A stretch of DNA of 64,000 bases from Heterodera schachtii. Taxonomy: Eukaryota; Nematoda; Chromadorea; Rhabditida; Heteroderidae. A program made the translations under genes and the position numbers. Below are positions 23,079-36,904 of the stretch, one piece after another. The stretch is from assembly GCA_023374025.1 (NCBI GenBank), contig SIJG01000014.1, positions 1,907,077-1,971,076 of the forward strand. Reading direction: 5' to 3'. Numbering within the stretch: the first letter of the stretch is position 1; every line of letters begins with the position of its first letter. Below the pieces are notes generated by a model. It was not told the origin of the DNA. It searched no databases and saw nothing but the letters and a program-made list of their open reading frames with translations.

Positions 23079-26000
23079 TTATGTGCTGCAATCACTTTCC
23101 ATGGTTATCATCGTCATTTTTTTTCTCCAATTTTGCCAGCCAATGAAAGCATTCGAAGTGTGTAATTCCGAGTCTAAAAAAACGGAGCAATTTGTCTTTT
23201 TTTTTACAAAATGCCATTCAATGCGTTCTTTTTGGCAACGAACCGGCTCCAATTTGTCGGGAAGGTTGTTGAAAAACTTGTAGAATTCGCTGTGCATGAG
23301 CTCCAAAAAAGTGGGTCGATCATTATATTCTTTGATCAGACTGAAAAAACATAATGGAATTTTAAGAAGAAATGAAATTTTAAATTCAACCCACCACATA
23401 TTGACAAATTGGATGGTTTTGTGTGTGTAATTGTCCATCGGACCCATGAAAATGGGATCCCCGAACACCACCAGCTGAATTTGTGCGAAGAAAGCTAAAA
23501 GGTGTCAACGCAATTAATTACTTTTTGCTTAATTAGCCTTACATTTGCTGCTTAAGTCCGGGTAAGGGTATTCGCCCCGGGCGGTTTCAATCTGACAAAA
23601 TGTAAACAGCAGAAAATCAATTGATCAAAGCAACACAAATGATGAATAAATGACCAGAGAAATGCCAAGACTCCACACGTCGGTCCGAATGTCGTACCCG
23701 TCTTGACTCGCTGTTAAGCGTTCCGGCTAAAACCAAAGCATGTTAATTAGCGGTAATTAGTAGTTAATTGTGTTAATTTGCCACTAGTAATAGCCAATTA
23801 GAGACAATTTCCCACCGACATATACGGTCTGCAGCCAATGTCCTTCGTTTTGGCAATTGAGTCCTTAAATAAAAATTCGTTTTCGCGCCGCAATGTGTTC
23901 AAAATGCCTCGAGGTATCCTGAGATGCCAAAATCGCACAGTTTTATTTGACCACGAATGTTCAATAAAATGTTCGAAGGCTTAACATCTAAAGCGAGTGC
24001 AATTAATGGGATGATCACTGATCAGTTAAACATGCTTATTCCCTGACAAATGAGTGAAGCAACTAAGCCCAGTTCTGTGAGCTTGCACATATTTTTGGCA
24101 TTTATTCTAAATCTCTTTTTGAACAGCCAACTCTATTAAAATTTATATTGAAAAAGGCAACATATATATAAGTAAATTACGATTAATTCGATTTTCTCTG
24201 AAAATTCATAAATTTTAATTTTTTATTTTTTCTCTAAAATGATTTTTAATTCCAATTTAGATACTACGTGATTCTTCACTTAAGTTGAACATAAGAAATT
24301 TTGAGAAATTGCACCGTATATTTGAAAAAATATGTGTATATTTTCAACCCAAATGTAACTTTTTTAAGACGAGTCGTAGACCATCGTCCAAAGGTAATTC
24401 GGCAAAGAATTTATTGAATTTTTTGTCCATCTTTTTTTTCTCAAAAGAACTCAGATTCCAATAAAACTTTTTTTTTCTCAGCCTAATTGTTAACGATGTC
24501 ATACTTAAGCAGATGACGAATTTGCGCTTACTTCTTTAATTTTGGAATTGTTAATGGGAAGGGTATTACTGAAAATCGTTTTAAAAATGGGCCGCATATT
24601 TTTCACCCCAAAATCTTAGTCAAATGGAGTTGGCCCATTTCGCCACATTCACTCCTCACCTCGGTGGATTATGTGTTTGAGCTCCTTCAGGTCATTCAGT
24701 GCATTGAGAACCTGGCCAAAAAGAAACACGAAGGGTGCCGTGTATTAATTAGCGCCTCCCCTCGCTTGGTACCGTAATGCCGGTAATTCCGAGTACGGTC
24801 TCCTCAAAGTGTTCCTTGGCAACGCCGTGCACCAATTTGTAGAGGCGCTCAAGCGAAAGGTCCATCAATTCCATGCAAATCAGACAATCTCCCTGCAAAT
24901 TCAAAGTAATTTAAAGCCCCTCACAAGCAGCAAAAGGCAAGTAATTAAATTTCCGAACCCATAAAAAGAGGGAAAATGAGTGGATTAATAGGGGGCATTT
25001 ATGCAATCGATTTGAGTAATTAATAAATTGACAGGTCATCCTCTTATTATTCTACGTTTTATTTCACAACTCTCTCTTTTTTCTTTTATAAAATATTTGG
25101 ATTTTTATTATTTATTTTGAAATAATTTTGCCTCATTCCAAAGATCGTTTACGATACCAAAACATTCTCGGCTTTTAAGTGCAACCAATTTGTTTAATTG
25201 GTCTCAGAAATGGGTCAGAAAATGTTTTTACAATTCTGCGCACCTCATGGAACGAGAGGCCATAATATCGGACGACGTCCGGCGTCGCGCCGGTGGACGC
25301 GTCCTGAATGGCGCGGACTTCCTTCTGCAGCTGACTCATCGAGCGCACGTCGTCCGAGTCGTCGAACCTCGAAAGATATGGGGACAGCAGTGAAAAATGA
25401 CAGTTAATTAACAAAAAACAGCAGTAGTAAGTAAGAAAGGTTATCCGACATTTGCGCCTCAAAAATAGGGCGCCTAAAGCATTAAGCACAAAAAATCCGA
25501 AATGCAAAAATAAAGCATTATAAAGTAACCTTAAAAGCATCAAGCTGTGCTAAAAACCATGCCCCCGACATTTGCGCCTTAAGTTTTTTCAATCTTTAAT
25601 CGCTAAACAGCATTATAATAAGTGATAGAAAGTGATTGTTTCTGATAATTCGACAGTAAGTAAATTTTGAAAAATCATCAATTATCCAAACGGCAGAATT
25701 AATGCTCCTAATAAACTAAAAGACTGTTTTTCTTAATTTTAATGCTGTTTAGACTATCAGGGCTTGAAAAGTTTTAGTTTGAGTCCGATGGATATAGGCG
25801 CAAATGTCTGCATACAGTATGAAATCTTTTTTAGGAAGAATTTTCCGTATTTTTTAAAAAATCCTTGAAATTTACGGAAATTCAGATTTCGATCTATAAG
25901 TCAGCCAATAAAACAAATCGACAATAATTTGATGTTCACTTACAAATTAGGCAGCTGCTAATTGACAATTGACTGACCTATTGGTGAGAACGCGAACACG

Positions 26001-27526
26001 CTAAAAGTTAAAGCATTTGACAAAAGTCACAATTCTTTTTGCTGCGATGGATTGCACAGCAAAACAAATGGACCGAAGGTTTTCGACTAATTGCCAATTA
26101 TCCAGTTGTTAATGAGTCCATTTAAAGAGAGTTTTTTTAATTTTGAAAATTTACTTTCACGGCAATTTCGCGCCCCGTCGGCACGTGCACCATTTTGTGC
26201 ACGTGCCCAAAACGACCGGCGCCGATTTCGCCCAAGTCGCGCAGGTCTTCCACGCCAAAACGGTGCTCGCGTGGGTCGCCCGGGAAACAGAGACGGCCCG
26301 ACATGAACATGCGGACGAAGCGCCTAAATTGCGGACGAATTTCAAATTTAACACACTAATGAAAGGGGAAATGGCAAAATATTTGGTATTTGGTATTCTC
26401 AATGTTTCAAAAGCTCATTTGATCTCATAAGAGCATTTAATGAATACACTGGCTCTAGCCTAATTACCATAAGTGTTTTACATACTCAAAATTGGGTAAT
26501 TAACCAAATTAATATGCTTGATGTTTATTATTGCGTGTATTTAATATATTTAATTCAAAAGTATAACTTTTTTTTTCCTTAGAAATACAAAATTCTTCAA
26601 ATTTATATCATTTTTAAGCTATTTTTTTAAACTGCGACTTAACCAATTTCAAATGATTAGACAATTGATCCGAAATTTTACAGTTGAAAAGAAAAAAGGA
26701 TTTTTCAAATTTTATTAGTCATTCAAATATTAAACCCGACGGGGGCTCATAAAAGAAAAATAGAAATGCATTGACTCAAATAAAGACTAATTACTAATTT
26801 ATATAATTATGGTTTTTACGACCTTGAAGCTGACACTGAGATTTCTGAAGATGAAGGTTTAGTTAAACTAATTAAGACTAATTTAAATTACCAAAATCAA
26901 ATCCCTGTAGGCTGATTTTTACTCTGGAGAATTAATTATTAATTAGGACTAATTTGGCACTCCCAAGAAGCAATTTTCCTTCCTTCCCCTCGTGGCTGAC
27001 ATGTAAGAAATTTGCTGAATGTCCGTCCCGTCCGGCACACAATGGTCCTCCCCCTCCTGCCGCTGTTTCGTCTCCGTCCGCCGCTGCGGCGCGTCGCCGT
27101 CGCACCGATCTGAACCAAAACGAAATGACCGACGCCGCTTTTCACATTCGTCCGCCACCGGCACAGTCGCGCATTGCCAGCTGAGACGGCGCGGAAAGGG
27201 ACGCGGCAGCGGAATTGGCGGAGGAGGAAGGCGCAGTCGTCGGGGAAGTGCAGCCGAGGCCGACCAACAGACGCGCAAAAGCGGGCGGCGGAGCGCATTT
27301 GGCCTGACCAAAAAGCGGACAATGCTTTTGGACAAGCAAATTGGGATTTGAACTAATTAGTTAGAACATTGACTAATGCATTTATTAATATTCAATATTT
27401 ACAATTAATAAAATAAATAGGGAATCCTAACGAAAATTAAACCTCGGCCAAAAGTCGGGGCATTTTGGCGGGACGGTGCCAACCCATCGGCCGATGTTTG
27501 GAGGATGCGGAAGAGGGTTGGTCCAT
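23079..27526 (-). CDS. MAP kinase kinase, MKK3/4/6 class, copy 1
   Basis: Recognised exons: 27443-27526 (start, MDQPSSASS), a GC-rich N-terminal region (27001-27352, frame uncertain), then kinase exons 26155-26323, 25244-25367, 24773-24892, 24660-24711, 23908-23987, 23816-23863, 23655-23726, 23543-23591, 23398-23494 and 23079-23340. Motifs: [11 protein letters not shown] (glycine loop), REIAVK (catalytic lysine), [31 protein letters not shown], activation loop DSIAKT with the two phosphorylatable residues, GCRPYMSPERL, and DVWSLGISL. This dual-specificity kinase class phosphorylates p38 or JNK MAP kinases in stress and immune signalling. One intron needs a GC donor (GAG|GCATTT at 23907-23906). 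The phase between 26155 and 25367 does not fit, so a micro-exon may be missing. The C-terminal tail extends 32 residues beyond that of copy 2. Confidence 0.85.
25566..25810. mobile_element. intronic inverted-repeat element (GACATTTGCGCC family)
   Basis: GACATTTGCGCC at 25567-25578 and its complement GGCGCAAATGTC at 25798-25809 form the ends of a 0.25-kb AT-rich element in the kinase intron. A further copy of the terminal word stands at 25447. The duplicate lies at about 33283-33526 in copy 2. A related sequence in inverted orientation is at 48307-48465, so it is a dispersed family. No clear target duplication was found. Confidence 0.55.
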
Positions 27527-27897
27527 ATTTATGCTTTCTTAAAATTGATTTGACTTTGATGAGCGGTAAATTTACATTATAGACCTAATTAACAAATAAC
27601 AAAAAATTATTCAAAAGAGTCAAAAAATTAATTTAATGCAAAATGAGTGAGTCAGCAACTCCATCTCCCACTCCGTCCTATCCAATTCCGTCCCTGCCAA
27701 TTCCGTCCCATAAATTATTAATTATTTTGTCATATTTTACCATTTTTACAAATCGCTTAAATTTTTAGTGAAATTATATAAAAAAATAAACATTATAATT
27801 AATCTTGGCGGTGTTTATCTTTTCGGAGGACAAAATATTTTTTCTAGAAAAAAATTTTAAAATTCACTTAAAATAACCCCCAATTTACACAAATAAA

Positions 27898-28426
27898 TAG
27901 AGCCGTCGGGGACGGGATCCCACCGGGGATTTTCTTGGGGTCCGGATCCTGGACTTTTTTTTTTTGAAAAAAGCCGGGACAGGTCACGGCAATCTTATCC
28001 CCGCCTGATTCCAATCCCGAGTCCCAAACTTGCGAATTGAGTTCGGGATTCAAAAAAATTTCCGGGCGGTGCCTAAGGCAAAATGCCTAAAATTATTTCT
28101 CTTTATTTTGATTGATAAGTGAGTCTAATAATAATTTTTATTAAATCCAATTAAGTTCAAAACATTTTTAGAAATTTTTCCATTGATGACTCTTATCGGC
28201 ACTTTTTGCTTTGCAAAATAATATTAGATAAAATATTGTATTACTATGTTGGTAACTATTTTTAGAAAATTTACTTAAATTTTTTCAATTTTTTGAAAAT
28301 CGAGAAGCCCGGCTGGGATCCCGGCCCTAAATGACGCTCGGGATCAGGACCCGGAAAAATCGGAACTTGAATCTCGGCAATCTTATCCCGTTCGGATCCC
28401 GACTTCTTTAAAAGACTGGAGCTCTA
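27898..28426. mobile_element. hAT-like MITE in duplication copy 1
   Basis: Starts TAGAGC, ends GCTCTA, and has GGGATCC/CCCGGCC-rich subterminal regions at both ends. The flanking 8 bp are CAAATAAA (27890-27897) and TAAATAAA (28427-28434), a 7/8 target-site duplication, the size typical of hAT elements. The same insertion is present in copy 2 (35616-36101), so it predates the duplication. No transposase. Confidence 0.7.
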
Positions 28427-30881
28427 TAAATAAATGAAAATGAGTGACAATTATGAACACTAATTTTATTGTTATTAATGATCGTAATTGAAAAAAGTTC
28501 TCTCCCACGATATGCGGGAGCATTGATAAGGTTTTTCCTTTTTAATTAGTTTTTGAAATCCCTCCTAAAAAATTACCGAATGTTTTTTTCTATGACAAAT
28601 TTGCAAATATTTCCCTTTTTGAAATTGTAACCAAAATCATTTTTATAAATTGCTATTCTGTAAATTGTTAGAAAAAATGATTTTGTTATTTTTGGCTAAT
28701 TTTCATGTTTTTTTTTTTTACATTTTTCGTGTCTTTTAGACTTTTTATGACTTTTGGTACCTTTTGGCCTTTTTATTTTGTGGGTGGACATTTCGCCTTA
28801 AATCGGATGTTTCGCCTACAAACTCAAAATCGGACATTCGCCAACTAATTTCGCCAAATAGTTTAAACATTTTAGCTTTATAATGATATAAATTTTAGCA
28901 TAAAATTGGTATGTCTCAGTAACGAATTTTTAAATAAAAATACAAAAATATGAAAATAAAAATTAAAAATCTTTTCAAAGTCTGAAATTCAAGCCTTGAT
29001 ATGTCTGAAAATCAGGAGACATTGGATTGGCCAGCTCTTCTTACTTCACAGCCATCATAAATGAAGACTGAATGACTCACCTTTCTTTCTCCAAAAAACA
29101 GGCGGATTTGTATTTTCAGTGGCGCAGTTAAATTATTTTAAATATAAAAAAATGAATCTTTTTTCTCAAAATTTATTATTAGTCCATTTTTTGTAATTTA
29201 AGTCGCTTTTTCGAATATATTTTTCGTTTCGTTCAGTATTACTTATGTAAATCTGATTTTTTGTACATTGACTACCAATTCACCACCAATTGCTTATTTA
29301 TATTCAAAATTATTATTTATTGTTCTCACAACATTTTCTTGAAAATGGCACAACGAAATGCAAAAAAAAAAAGGGAAAAAGAGAAAGTGGACACAATTTA
29401 TTATGCATTAGGTAATTACATGGTTTGACTTTGATTGACTTTTGTGGGAACTTCTGTGAATTATCATTTTTTTTCTTCTTTTTTTTCTCATTAATTGGCA
29501 CTGGCGTCAAGCGAAACAAATGAAAATAATGTGCTAAAATAATGGGTATTAATTTAGGTTCTACTCTAAAATATTTAATCCCTCGAATTGCGCTGAATTT
29601 CGACAATTTTTAAATTCATTTTAGTATTTTCATTATTTTTTTTTGGCATTTTGTCTGTCCGACCTAAAGACAATAAGAAATGTTTTTTAGTACGTGTGTC
29701 TATACGTGATGTCAATGTTGCCTACGGCATGTGACCAGACTTACGATGCCCTTATCTGAAGTCTACAAAATTATTATAAATTGAAAGAGCATTACATTAA
29801 TGGGAAAATGACGAAGACAATAATGAACAAATGAGGCGTACTGTAAGTGCAAGTCATTATATTTCACATTAATTAGCATTCATCCAATTAAAAATGGCGT
29901 GAAAAAAGCAATTTATGCGCATGGACGACACGCAACAAAGTGGGAAATTGCGTCATAAAATTAAAAAAACATTCAAATAATGATTTAATTGGCACAACAA
30001 TTAAAATTTAGAGGAAACGAATTAGGAGAATAAATGCTTATTTATTATTAGGGCTGGCAATTTTATGTAAATACATATTTTTTCCTTGGCTTCTCCATGG
30101 TCTAAATAGTAGAAAAAACACTTTCTTTTTTGTTTTGCGAACAAAAATTGGTGGGATTTTAATTTACATATTTTTAAAATATTTCGCGATTTCTTTTCAT
30201 TCTGTCCAAAATTATAGGTTCAAGAATTTTTTTTTACTATTTCACCTACTTCCATGGACCAATTGAGCTGAAATTGTTACCAATTATACCTTTCCCATAA
30301 ATATTTAAATACACAAAAAAATTACAAAGTGTAGAAGAAAAAATTTCTTTATGTTTAAGGTTCTGCATTTATTTCATTATTGGCAAAAAAATAAGCCATT
30401 AGCAGAAGAAGGGTGAGTAAGACCACTTACTCTTCTGAATATTCAGAATAAAAGTATTGTAGACAAAAAATTACTCTTCCGAATGCCCCTAAAAATTTTT
30501 GAGGATCTTTCAACTCTAATGCGGATTTATTTTTCCCATTAATTTTTTAGGGTTTTTTCTTTTTGAAAACCTGATTTTGGCCAAAGTTTTGTGACCCTGT
30601 TAAGGTTCCAGAAAAAAAGGAATTTAATCCTGAAACGCGGCCATAGTCCAATTAGCCGGATCCTTATCCTGAATCTTTAAAACTTTCATTCTTTAAACAT
30701 TGGTGTGTGAACACATTTTTTCAAATCAAATTTAATTTTATAAGATATAATACAGTAAATCACAGAAAATTTTACATTTTTAAATATTATGTGCTGCAAT
30801 TACTTTCCATGGTTATCATCGTCATTTTTTTTCTCCAATTTTGCCAGCCAATGAAAGCATTCGAAGTGTGTAATTCCGAGT

Positions 30882-33800
30882 CTAAAAAACGGAGCAATTT
30901 GTCTTTTTTTTTACAAAATGCCATTCAATGCGTTCTTTTTGGCAACGAACCGGCTCCAATTTGTCGGGAATGTTGTTGAAAAACTTGTAGAATTCGCTGT
31001 GCATAAGCTCCAAAAAAGTGGGTCGATCATTGTATTCTTTGATCAGACTGAAAAAACATAATGGAATTTTAAGAAGAAATGAAATTTTAAATTCAACCCA
31101 CCACATATTGACAAATTGGATGGTTTTGTGTGTGTAATTGTCCATCGGACCCATGAAAATGGGATCACCGAACACCACCAGCTGAATTTGAGCGAAGAAA
31201 GCTAAAAGGTGTCAACGCAATTAATTGCTTTTTGCTTAATTAGCGCTTACATTTGCTGCTTAAGTCCGGGTAAGGGTATTCGCCCCGGGCGGTTTCAATC
31301 TGACAAAATGTAAACAGCAGAAAATTAATTAATCAAAGCAACACAAATGATGAATAAATGACCAGAGAAATGCCAAGACTCCACACGTCGGTCCGAATGT
31401 CGTACCCGTCTTGACTCGCTGTTAAGCGTTCCGGCTAAAACCAAAGCATGTTGTTAATTAGCTGGTAATTAGTAGTTAATTGTGTTAATTTGCCACTAGT
31501 AATAGCCAATTAGACAGATTTCCCACCGACATATACGGTCTGCAGCCAATGTCCTTCGTTTTAGCAATTGAGTCCTTAAATAAAAATTCGTTTTCGCGCC
31601 GCAGTGTGTTCAAAATGCCTCGAGGTATCCTGAGATGCCAAAATCGCACAGTTTTATTTGACCACGAATGTTCAACAAAATGTTCGAAGGCTTAACATCT
31701 AAAGCGAGTGCAATTAATGGGATGATCACTGATCAGTTAAACATGCTTATTCCCTGGGTGAAGCAACTAACAAATAAGCCCAGTTCTGTGAGCTTGCACA
31801 TATTTTTGGCATTTATTCTAAATCTCTTTTTGAACAGCCAACTCTATTTAAATTTATATTGAAAAAGGCAAATATATATAAGTAAATTACGATTAATTCG
31901 ATTTTCTCTGAAAATTCATAAATTTTATTTTTAATTTTTTCTCTAAAATGATTTTTAATACCAATTTAGATACTACGTGATTCTTCGCTTAAATTTAACA
32001 TAAGAAATTTTGAGAAATTGCACCGTATATTTGAAAAAATATGTGTATATTTTCAACCCAATGTATGTAACTTTTTTTAAGACGAGTCGTAGACCATCGT
32101 CCAAAGGTAATTCGGCAAAGAATTTATTGAATTTTTTGTCCATCTTTTTTTTCTCAAAAGAACTCAAATTCCAATAAAACTTTTTTCTTCTCAGCCTAAT
32201 TGTTAACGATGTCATACTTAAGCAGATGCCGAATTTGCGCTTACTTCTTTAATTTTGGAATTGTTAATGGGAAGGGTATTATTGAAAATCGTTTTAAAAA
32301 TGGGCCGCATATTTTTCACCCCAAAATCTTAGTCAAATGGAGTTGGCCCATTTCGCCACATTCACTCCTCACCTCTGTGGATTATGTGTTTGAGCTCCTT
32401 CAGGTCATTCAGTGCATTGAGAACCTGGCCAAAAAGAAACACGAATGGTACCGTGTATTAATTAGCGCCTCCCCTCGCTTGGTACCGTAATGCCGGTAAT
32501 TCCGAGTACGGTCTCCTCAAAGTGTTCCTTGGCAACGCCGTGCACCAATTTGTAGAGGCGCTCAAGCGAAAGGTCCATCAATTCCATGCAAATCAGACAA
32601 TCTCCCTGCAAATTAAAAATAATTTAAAGCCCCTCACAAGCATCAAAAGGCATGTAATTAAATTTCCGAACCCATAAAAAGAGGGAAAATGAGTGGATTA
32701 ATAGGGGGCATTTATGCAATCGATTTGAGTAATTAATAAATTGACAGGTCATCATCCTCTTATTATTCTACGTTTTATTTCACAACTCTCTTTTTTTTCT
32801 TTTATAAAATATTTGGATTTTTATTATTTATTTTGAAATAATTTTGCCTCATTCCAAAGATCGTTTACGATACCAAAACATTCTCGGCTTTTAAGTGCAA
32901 CCAATTTGTTTAATTGGTCTCAGAAATGGGTCAGAAAATGTTTTTACAATTCTGCGCACCTCATGGAACGAGAGGCCATAATATCGGACGACGTCCGGCG
33001 TCGCGCCGGTGGACGCGTCCTGAATGGCGCGGACTTCCTTCTGCAGCTGACTCATCGAGCGCACGTCGTCCGAGTCGTCGAACCTCGAAAGATATGGGGA
33101 CAGCAGTGAAAAATGACAGTTAATTAACAAAAAACAGCAGTAGTAAGTAAGAAAGGTTATCCGACATTTGCGCCTCAAAAATAGGGCGCCTAAAGCATTA
33201 AGCACAAAAAATCCGAAATGCAAAAATAAAGCATTATAAAGTAACCTTAAAAGCATCAAGCTGTGCTAAAAACCATGCCCCCGACATTTGCGCCTTAAGT
33301 TTTTTCAATCTTTAATCGCTAAACAGCATTATAATAAGTGATAGAAAGTGATTGTTTCTGATAATTCGACAGTAAGTAAATTTTGAAAAATCATCAATTA
33401 TCCAAACGGCAGAATTAATGCTCCTAATAAACTAAAAGACTGTTTTTCTTAATTTTAATGCTGTTTAGACTATCAGGGCTTGAAAAGTTTTAGTTTGAGT
33501 CCGATGGATATAGGCGCAAATGTCTGCATACAGTATGAAATCTTTTTTAGGAAGAATTTTCCGTATTTTTTAAAAAATCCTTGAAATTTACGGAAATTCA
33601 GATTTCAATCTATAAGTCAGCCAATAAAACAAATCGACAATAATTTGATGTTCACTTACAAATTAGGCAGCTGCTAATTGACAATTGACTGACCTATTGG
33701 TGAGAACGCGAACACGCTAAAAGTTAAAGCATTTGACAAAAGTCACAATTCTTTTTGCTGCGATGGATTGCACAGCAAAACAAATGGACCGAAGGTTTTC

Positions 33801-35244
33801 GACTAATTGCCAATTATCCAGTTGTTAATGAGTCCATTTAAAGAGAGTTTTTTTTAATTTTGAAAATTTACTTTCACGGCAATTTCGCGCCCCGTCGGCA
33901 CATGCACCATTTTGTGCACGTGCCCAAAACGACCGGCGCCGATTTCGCCCAAGTCGCGCAGGTCTTCCACGCCAAAACGGTGCTCGCGTGGGTCGCCCGG
34001 GAAACAGAGACGGCCCGACATGAACATGCGGACGAAGCGCCTAAATTGCGGACGAATTTCAAATTTAACATACTAATGAAAGGGGAAATGGCAAAAAATT
34101 TGGTATTTGGTATTCTCAATGTTTCAAAAGCTCATTTGATCTCATAAGATCATTTAATGAATACACTGGCTCTAGCCTAATTGCCATAAGTGTTTTACAT
34201 ACTCAAAATTGGGTAATTAACCAAATTAATATGCTTGGTGTTTATTATTGCGTGCATTTAATATATTTAATTCAAAAGTATAACTTTTTTTTTCCTTAGA
34301 AATACAAAATTCTTCAAATTTATATCATTTTTAAGCTATTTTTTTAAACTGCGACTTAACCAATTTCAAATGATTAGACAATTGATCCGAAATTTTACAG
34401 TTGAAAAGAAAAAAGGATTTTTCAAATTTTTATTAGTCATTCAAATATTAAACCCGACGGGGGCTCATAAAAGAAAAATAGAAATGCATTGTCTCAAATA
34501 AAGACTAATTACTAATTTATATAATTATGGTTTTTACGACCTTGAAGCTGACACTGAGATTTCTGAAGATGAAGGTTTAGTTAAACTAATTAAGACTAAT
34601 TTAAATTACCAAAATGAAATCCCTGTAGGCTGATTTTTACTCTGGAGAATTAATTATTAATTAGGACTAATTTGGCACTCCCAAGAAGCAATTTTCCTTC
34701 GTTCCCCTCGTGGCTGACATGTAAGAAATTTGCTGAATGTCCGTCCCGTCCGGCACACAATGGTCCTCCCCCTCCTGCCGCTGTTTCGTCTCCGTCCGCC
34801 GCTGCGGCGCGTCGCCGTCGCACCGATCTGAACCAAAACGAAATGACCGACGCCGCTTTTCACATTCGTCCGCCACCGGCACAGTCGCGCATTGTCAGCT
34901 GAGACGGCGCGGAAAGGGACGCGGCAGCGGAATTGGCGGAGGAGGAAGGCGCAGTCGTCGGGGAAGTGCAGCCGAGGCCGACCAACAGACGCGCAAAAGC
35001 GGGCGGCGGAGGGCATTTGGCCTGACCAAAAAGCGGACAATGCTTTTGGACAAGCAAATTGGGATTTGAACTAATTAGTTAGAACATTAACTAATGCATT
35101 TACTAATATTCAATATTTACAATTAATAAAATAAATAGGGAATCATAACGAAAATTAAACCTCGGCCAAAAGTCGGGGCATTTTGGCGGGACGGTGCCAA
35201 CCCATCGGCCGATGTTTGGAGGATGCGGAAGAGGGTTGGTCCAT
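30882..35244 (-). CDS. MAP kinase kinase, MKK3/4/6 class, copy 2
   Basis: Same exon structure as the copy at 23079-27526, shifted by about 7.7 kb. Start codon at 35244; glycine-loop exon begins at 34040; last exon 30882-31047. All kinase motifs are kept, including HRDVKPSN, DFGISG and the DSIAKT activation loop, as well as the GC donor (at 31618-31617). Coding changes seen are mostly synonymous (for example CAC to CAT in the glycine-loop exon), with a Leu-to-Ile change near the tail. A run of seven A in copy 1 is six A here (about 30885), which brings a stop immediately and removes 32 C-terminal residues. Both copies therefore look able to encode a kinase. Confidence 0.85.
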
Positions 35245-35615
35245 ATTTATGCTTTCTTAAAATTGATTTGACTTTGATGAGCGGTAAATTTACATTATAG
35301 ACCTAATTAACAAATAACAAAAAATTATTCAAAAGAGTCAAAAAATTAATTTAATGCAAAATGAGTGAGTCAGCAACTCCATCTCCCACTCCGTCCTATC
35401 CAATTCCGTCCCTGCTAACTCCGTCCCATAAATTATTAATTATTTTGTCATATTTTTATGATTTTTACAAATCGTTTAAATTTTAGTGAAATTATATAAA
35501 AAATTAACATTATAATTAATCTTGGCGGTGCTTATCTTTTCGGAGGACAAAATATTTTTTCTAGAAAAAAAAATTTTAAATTCACTCAAAATAATCCCCA
35601 ATTTACACAAATAAA

Positions 35616-36101
35616 TAGAGCCGTCGGGGACCGGATGCCAGCGGGGATTTTCTTGGGGTCCCGATCCTGGACTTTTTTTTAGAAAAAAGCCGGGACAGGT
35701 CACGGCAATCTTATCCCCGCCCGATTAAAAAAATTTAAGGGCGGTGCCTAAGGCAAAATGCCTAAAATTATTTCTCATTATTTTGATTGATAGTGAGTCT
35801 AATAATAATTTCTTTAAACCCAATTTAAGTTCAAAACATTTTTAGAAATTTTTCCATTGATGACTCTTATCGGCACTTTTTGCTTTGCAAAATTTATAAT
35901 AGATAAAATATTGTATTACTATGTTGGTAACCATTTTTAGAAAATTTACTTAAATTTTTTCAATTTTTTGAAAATCGAGAATCCCGGCTGGGATCCCGGC
36001 CCTAAATGACGCTCGGGATCAGGACCCGGAAAAATCGGAACTTGAATCTCGGCAATCTTATCCCGTTCGGATCCCGACTTCTTTAAAAGACTGGAGCTCT
36101 A
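35616..36101. mobile_element. hAT-like MITE in duplication copy 2
   Basis: Counterpart of 27898-28426 with the same TAGAGC start and GCTCTA end. It has lost about 40 bp near 35727 (the stretch with AATTCCAATCCCGAGTC in copy 1 is missing). Confidence 0.7.
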
Positions 36102-36904
36102 TAAATAAATGAAAATGAGTGACAATTATGAACACTAATTTTATTGTTATTAATGATCGTAATTGAAAAAAGTTCTCTCCCACGATATGCGGGAGCATTG
36201 ATAAGGTTTTTCCTTTTTAATTAGTTTTTGAAATCCCTCCTAAAAAATTACCGAATGTTTTTTTCTATGACAAATTTGTAAATATTTCCCTTTTTGAAAT
36301 TGTAACCAAAATCATTTTTATAAATTGCTATTCTGTAAATTGTTAGAAAAAAGGATTTTGTTATTTTTGGCTAATTTTCATGTTTTTTTTTTTACATTTT
36401 TCGTGTCTTTTAGACTTTTTTATGACTTTTGGTACCTTTTGGCCTTTTTATTATGGTGTGTGGACATTTCGCCTTAAATCGGATGTTTCGCCTACAAACT
36501 CAAAATCGGACATTCGCCAACTAATTTCGCCAAATAGTTTAAACATTTTAGCTTTATAATGATATAAATTTTAGCATAAAATTGGTATGTCTCAGTAACG
36601 AATTTTTAAATAAAAATACAAAAATATGAAAATAAAAATTAAAAATCTTTTCAAAGTCTGAAATTCAAGCCTTGATATGTCTGAAAATCAGGAGACATTG
36701 GATTGGCCAGCTCTTCTTACTTCACAGCCATCATAAATGAAGACTGAATGACTCACCTTTCTTTCTCCAAAAACAGGCGGATTTGTATTTTCAGTGGCGC
36801 AGTTAAATTATTTTAAATATAAAAAAATGAATCTTTTTTCTCAAAATTTATTATTAGTCCATTTTCTGTAATTTAAGTCGCTTTTTCGAATATACAGTAT
36901 TAGT

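Larger units (their letters stand above)
22174..29883. repeat. tandem duplication, copy 1 (7710 bp)
   Basis: Directly repeated at 29884-38471. Both copies start with CCAATTAAAAATG followed by GCGTGAAAAAAG, and the same 13 bp close the second copy at 38472-38484. The sequences match essentially base for base apart from scattered substitutions, small indels and the 0.9-kb insertion in copy 2. The unit holds a complete MAP kinase kinase gene, its flanks and one hAT-like element. The noncoding parts (22187-23078 and 27527-29883) contain nothing else recognised. Confidence 0.95.

Noticed and set aside
25190..25543. Plus-strand frames and a longer minus-strand frame around the second kinase exon
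   Set aside because: The plus frames are antisense to the exon; the upstream part of the minus frame lies in an intron.
26939..27351. Several overlapping long frames on both strands in the GC-rich kinase N-terminal region
   Set aside because: All are open because of high GC; at most one minus-strand frame is real, and I could not decide which, so only the region is reported in the kinase entry.
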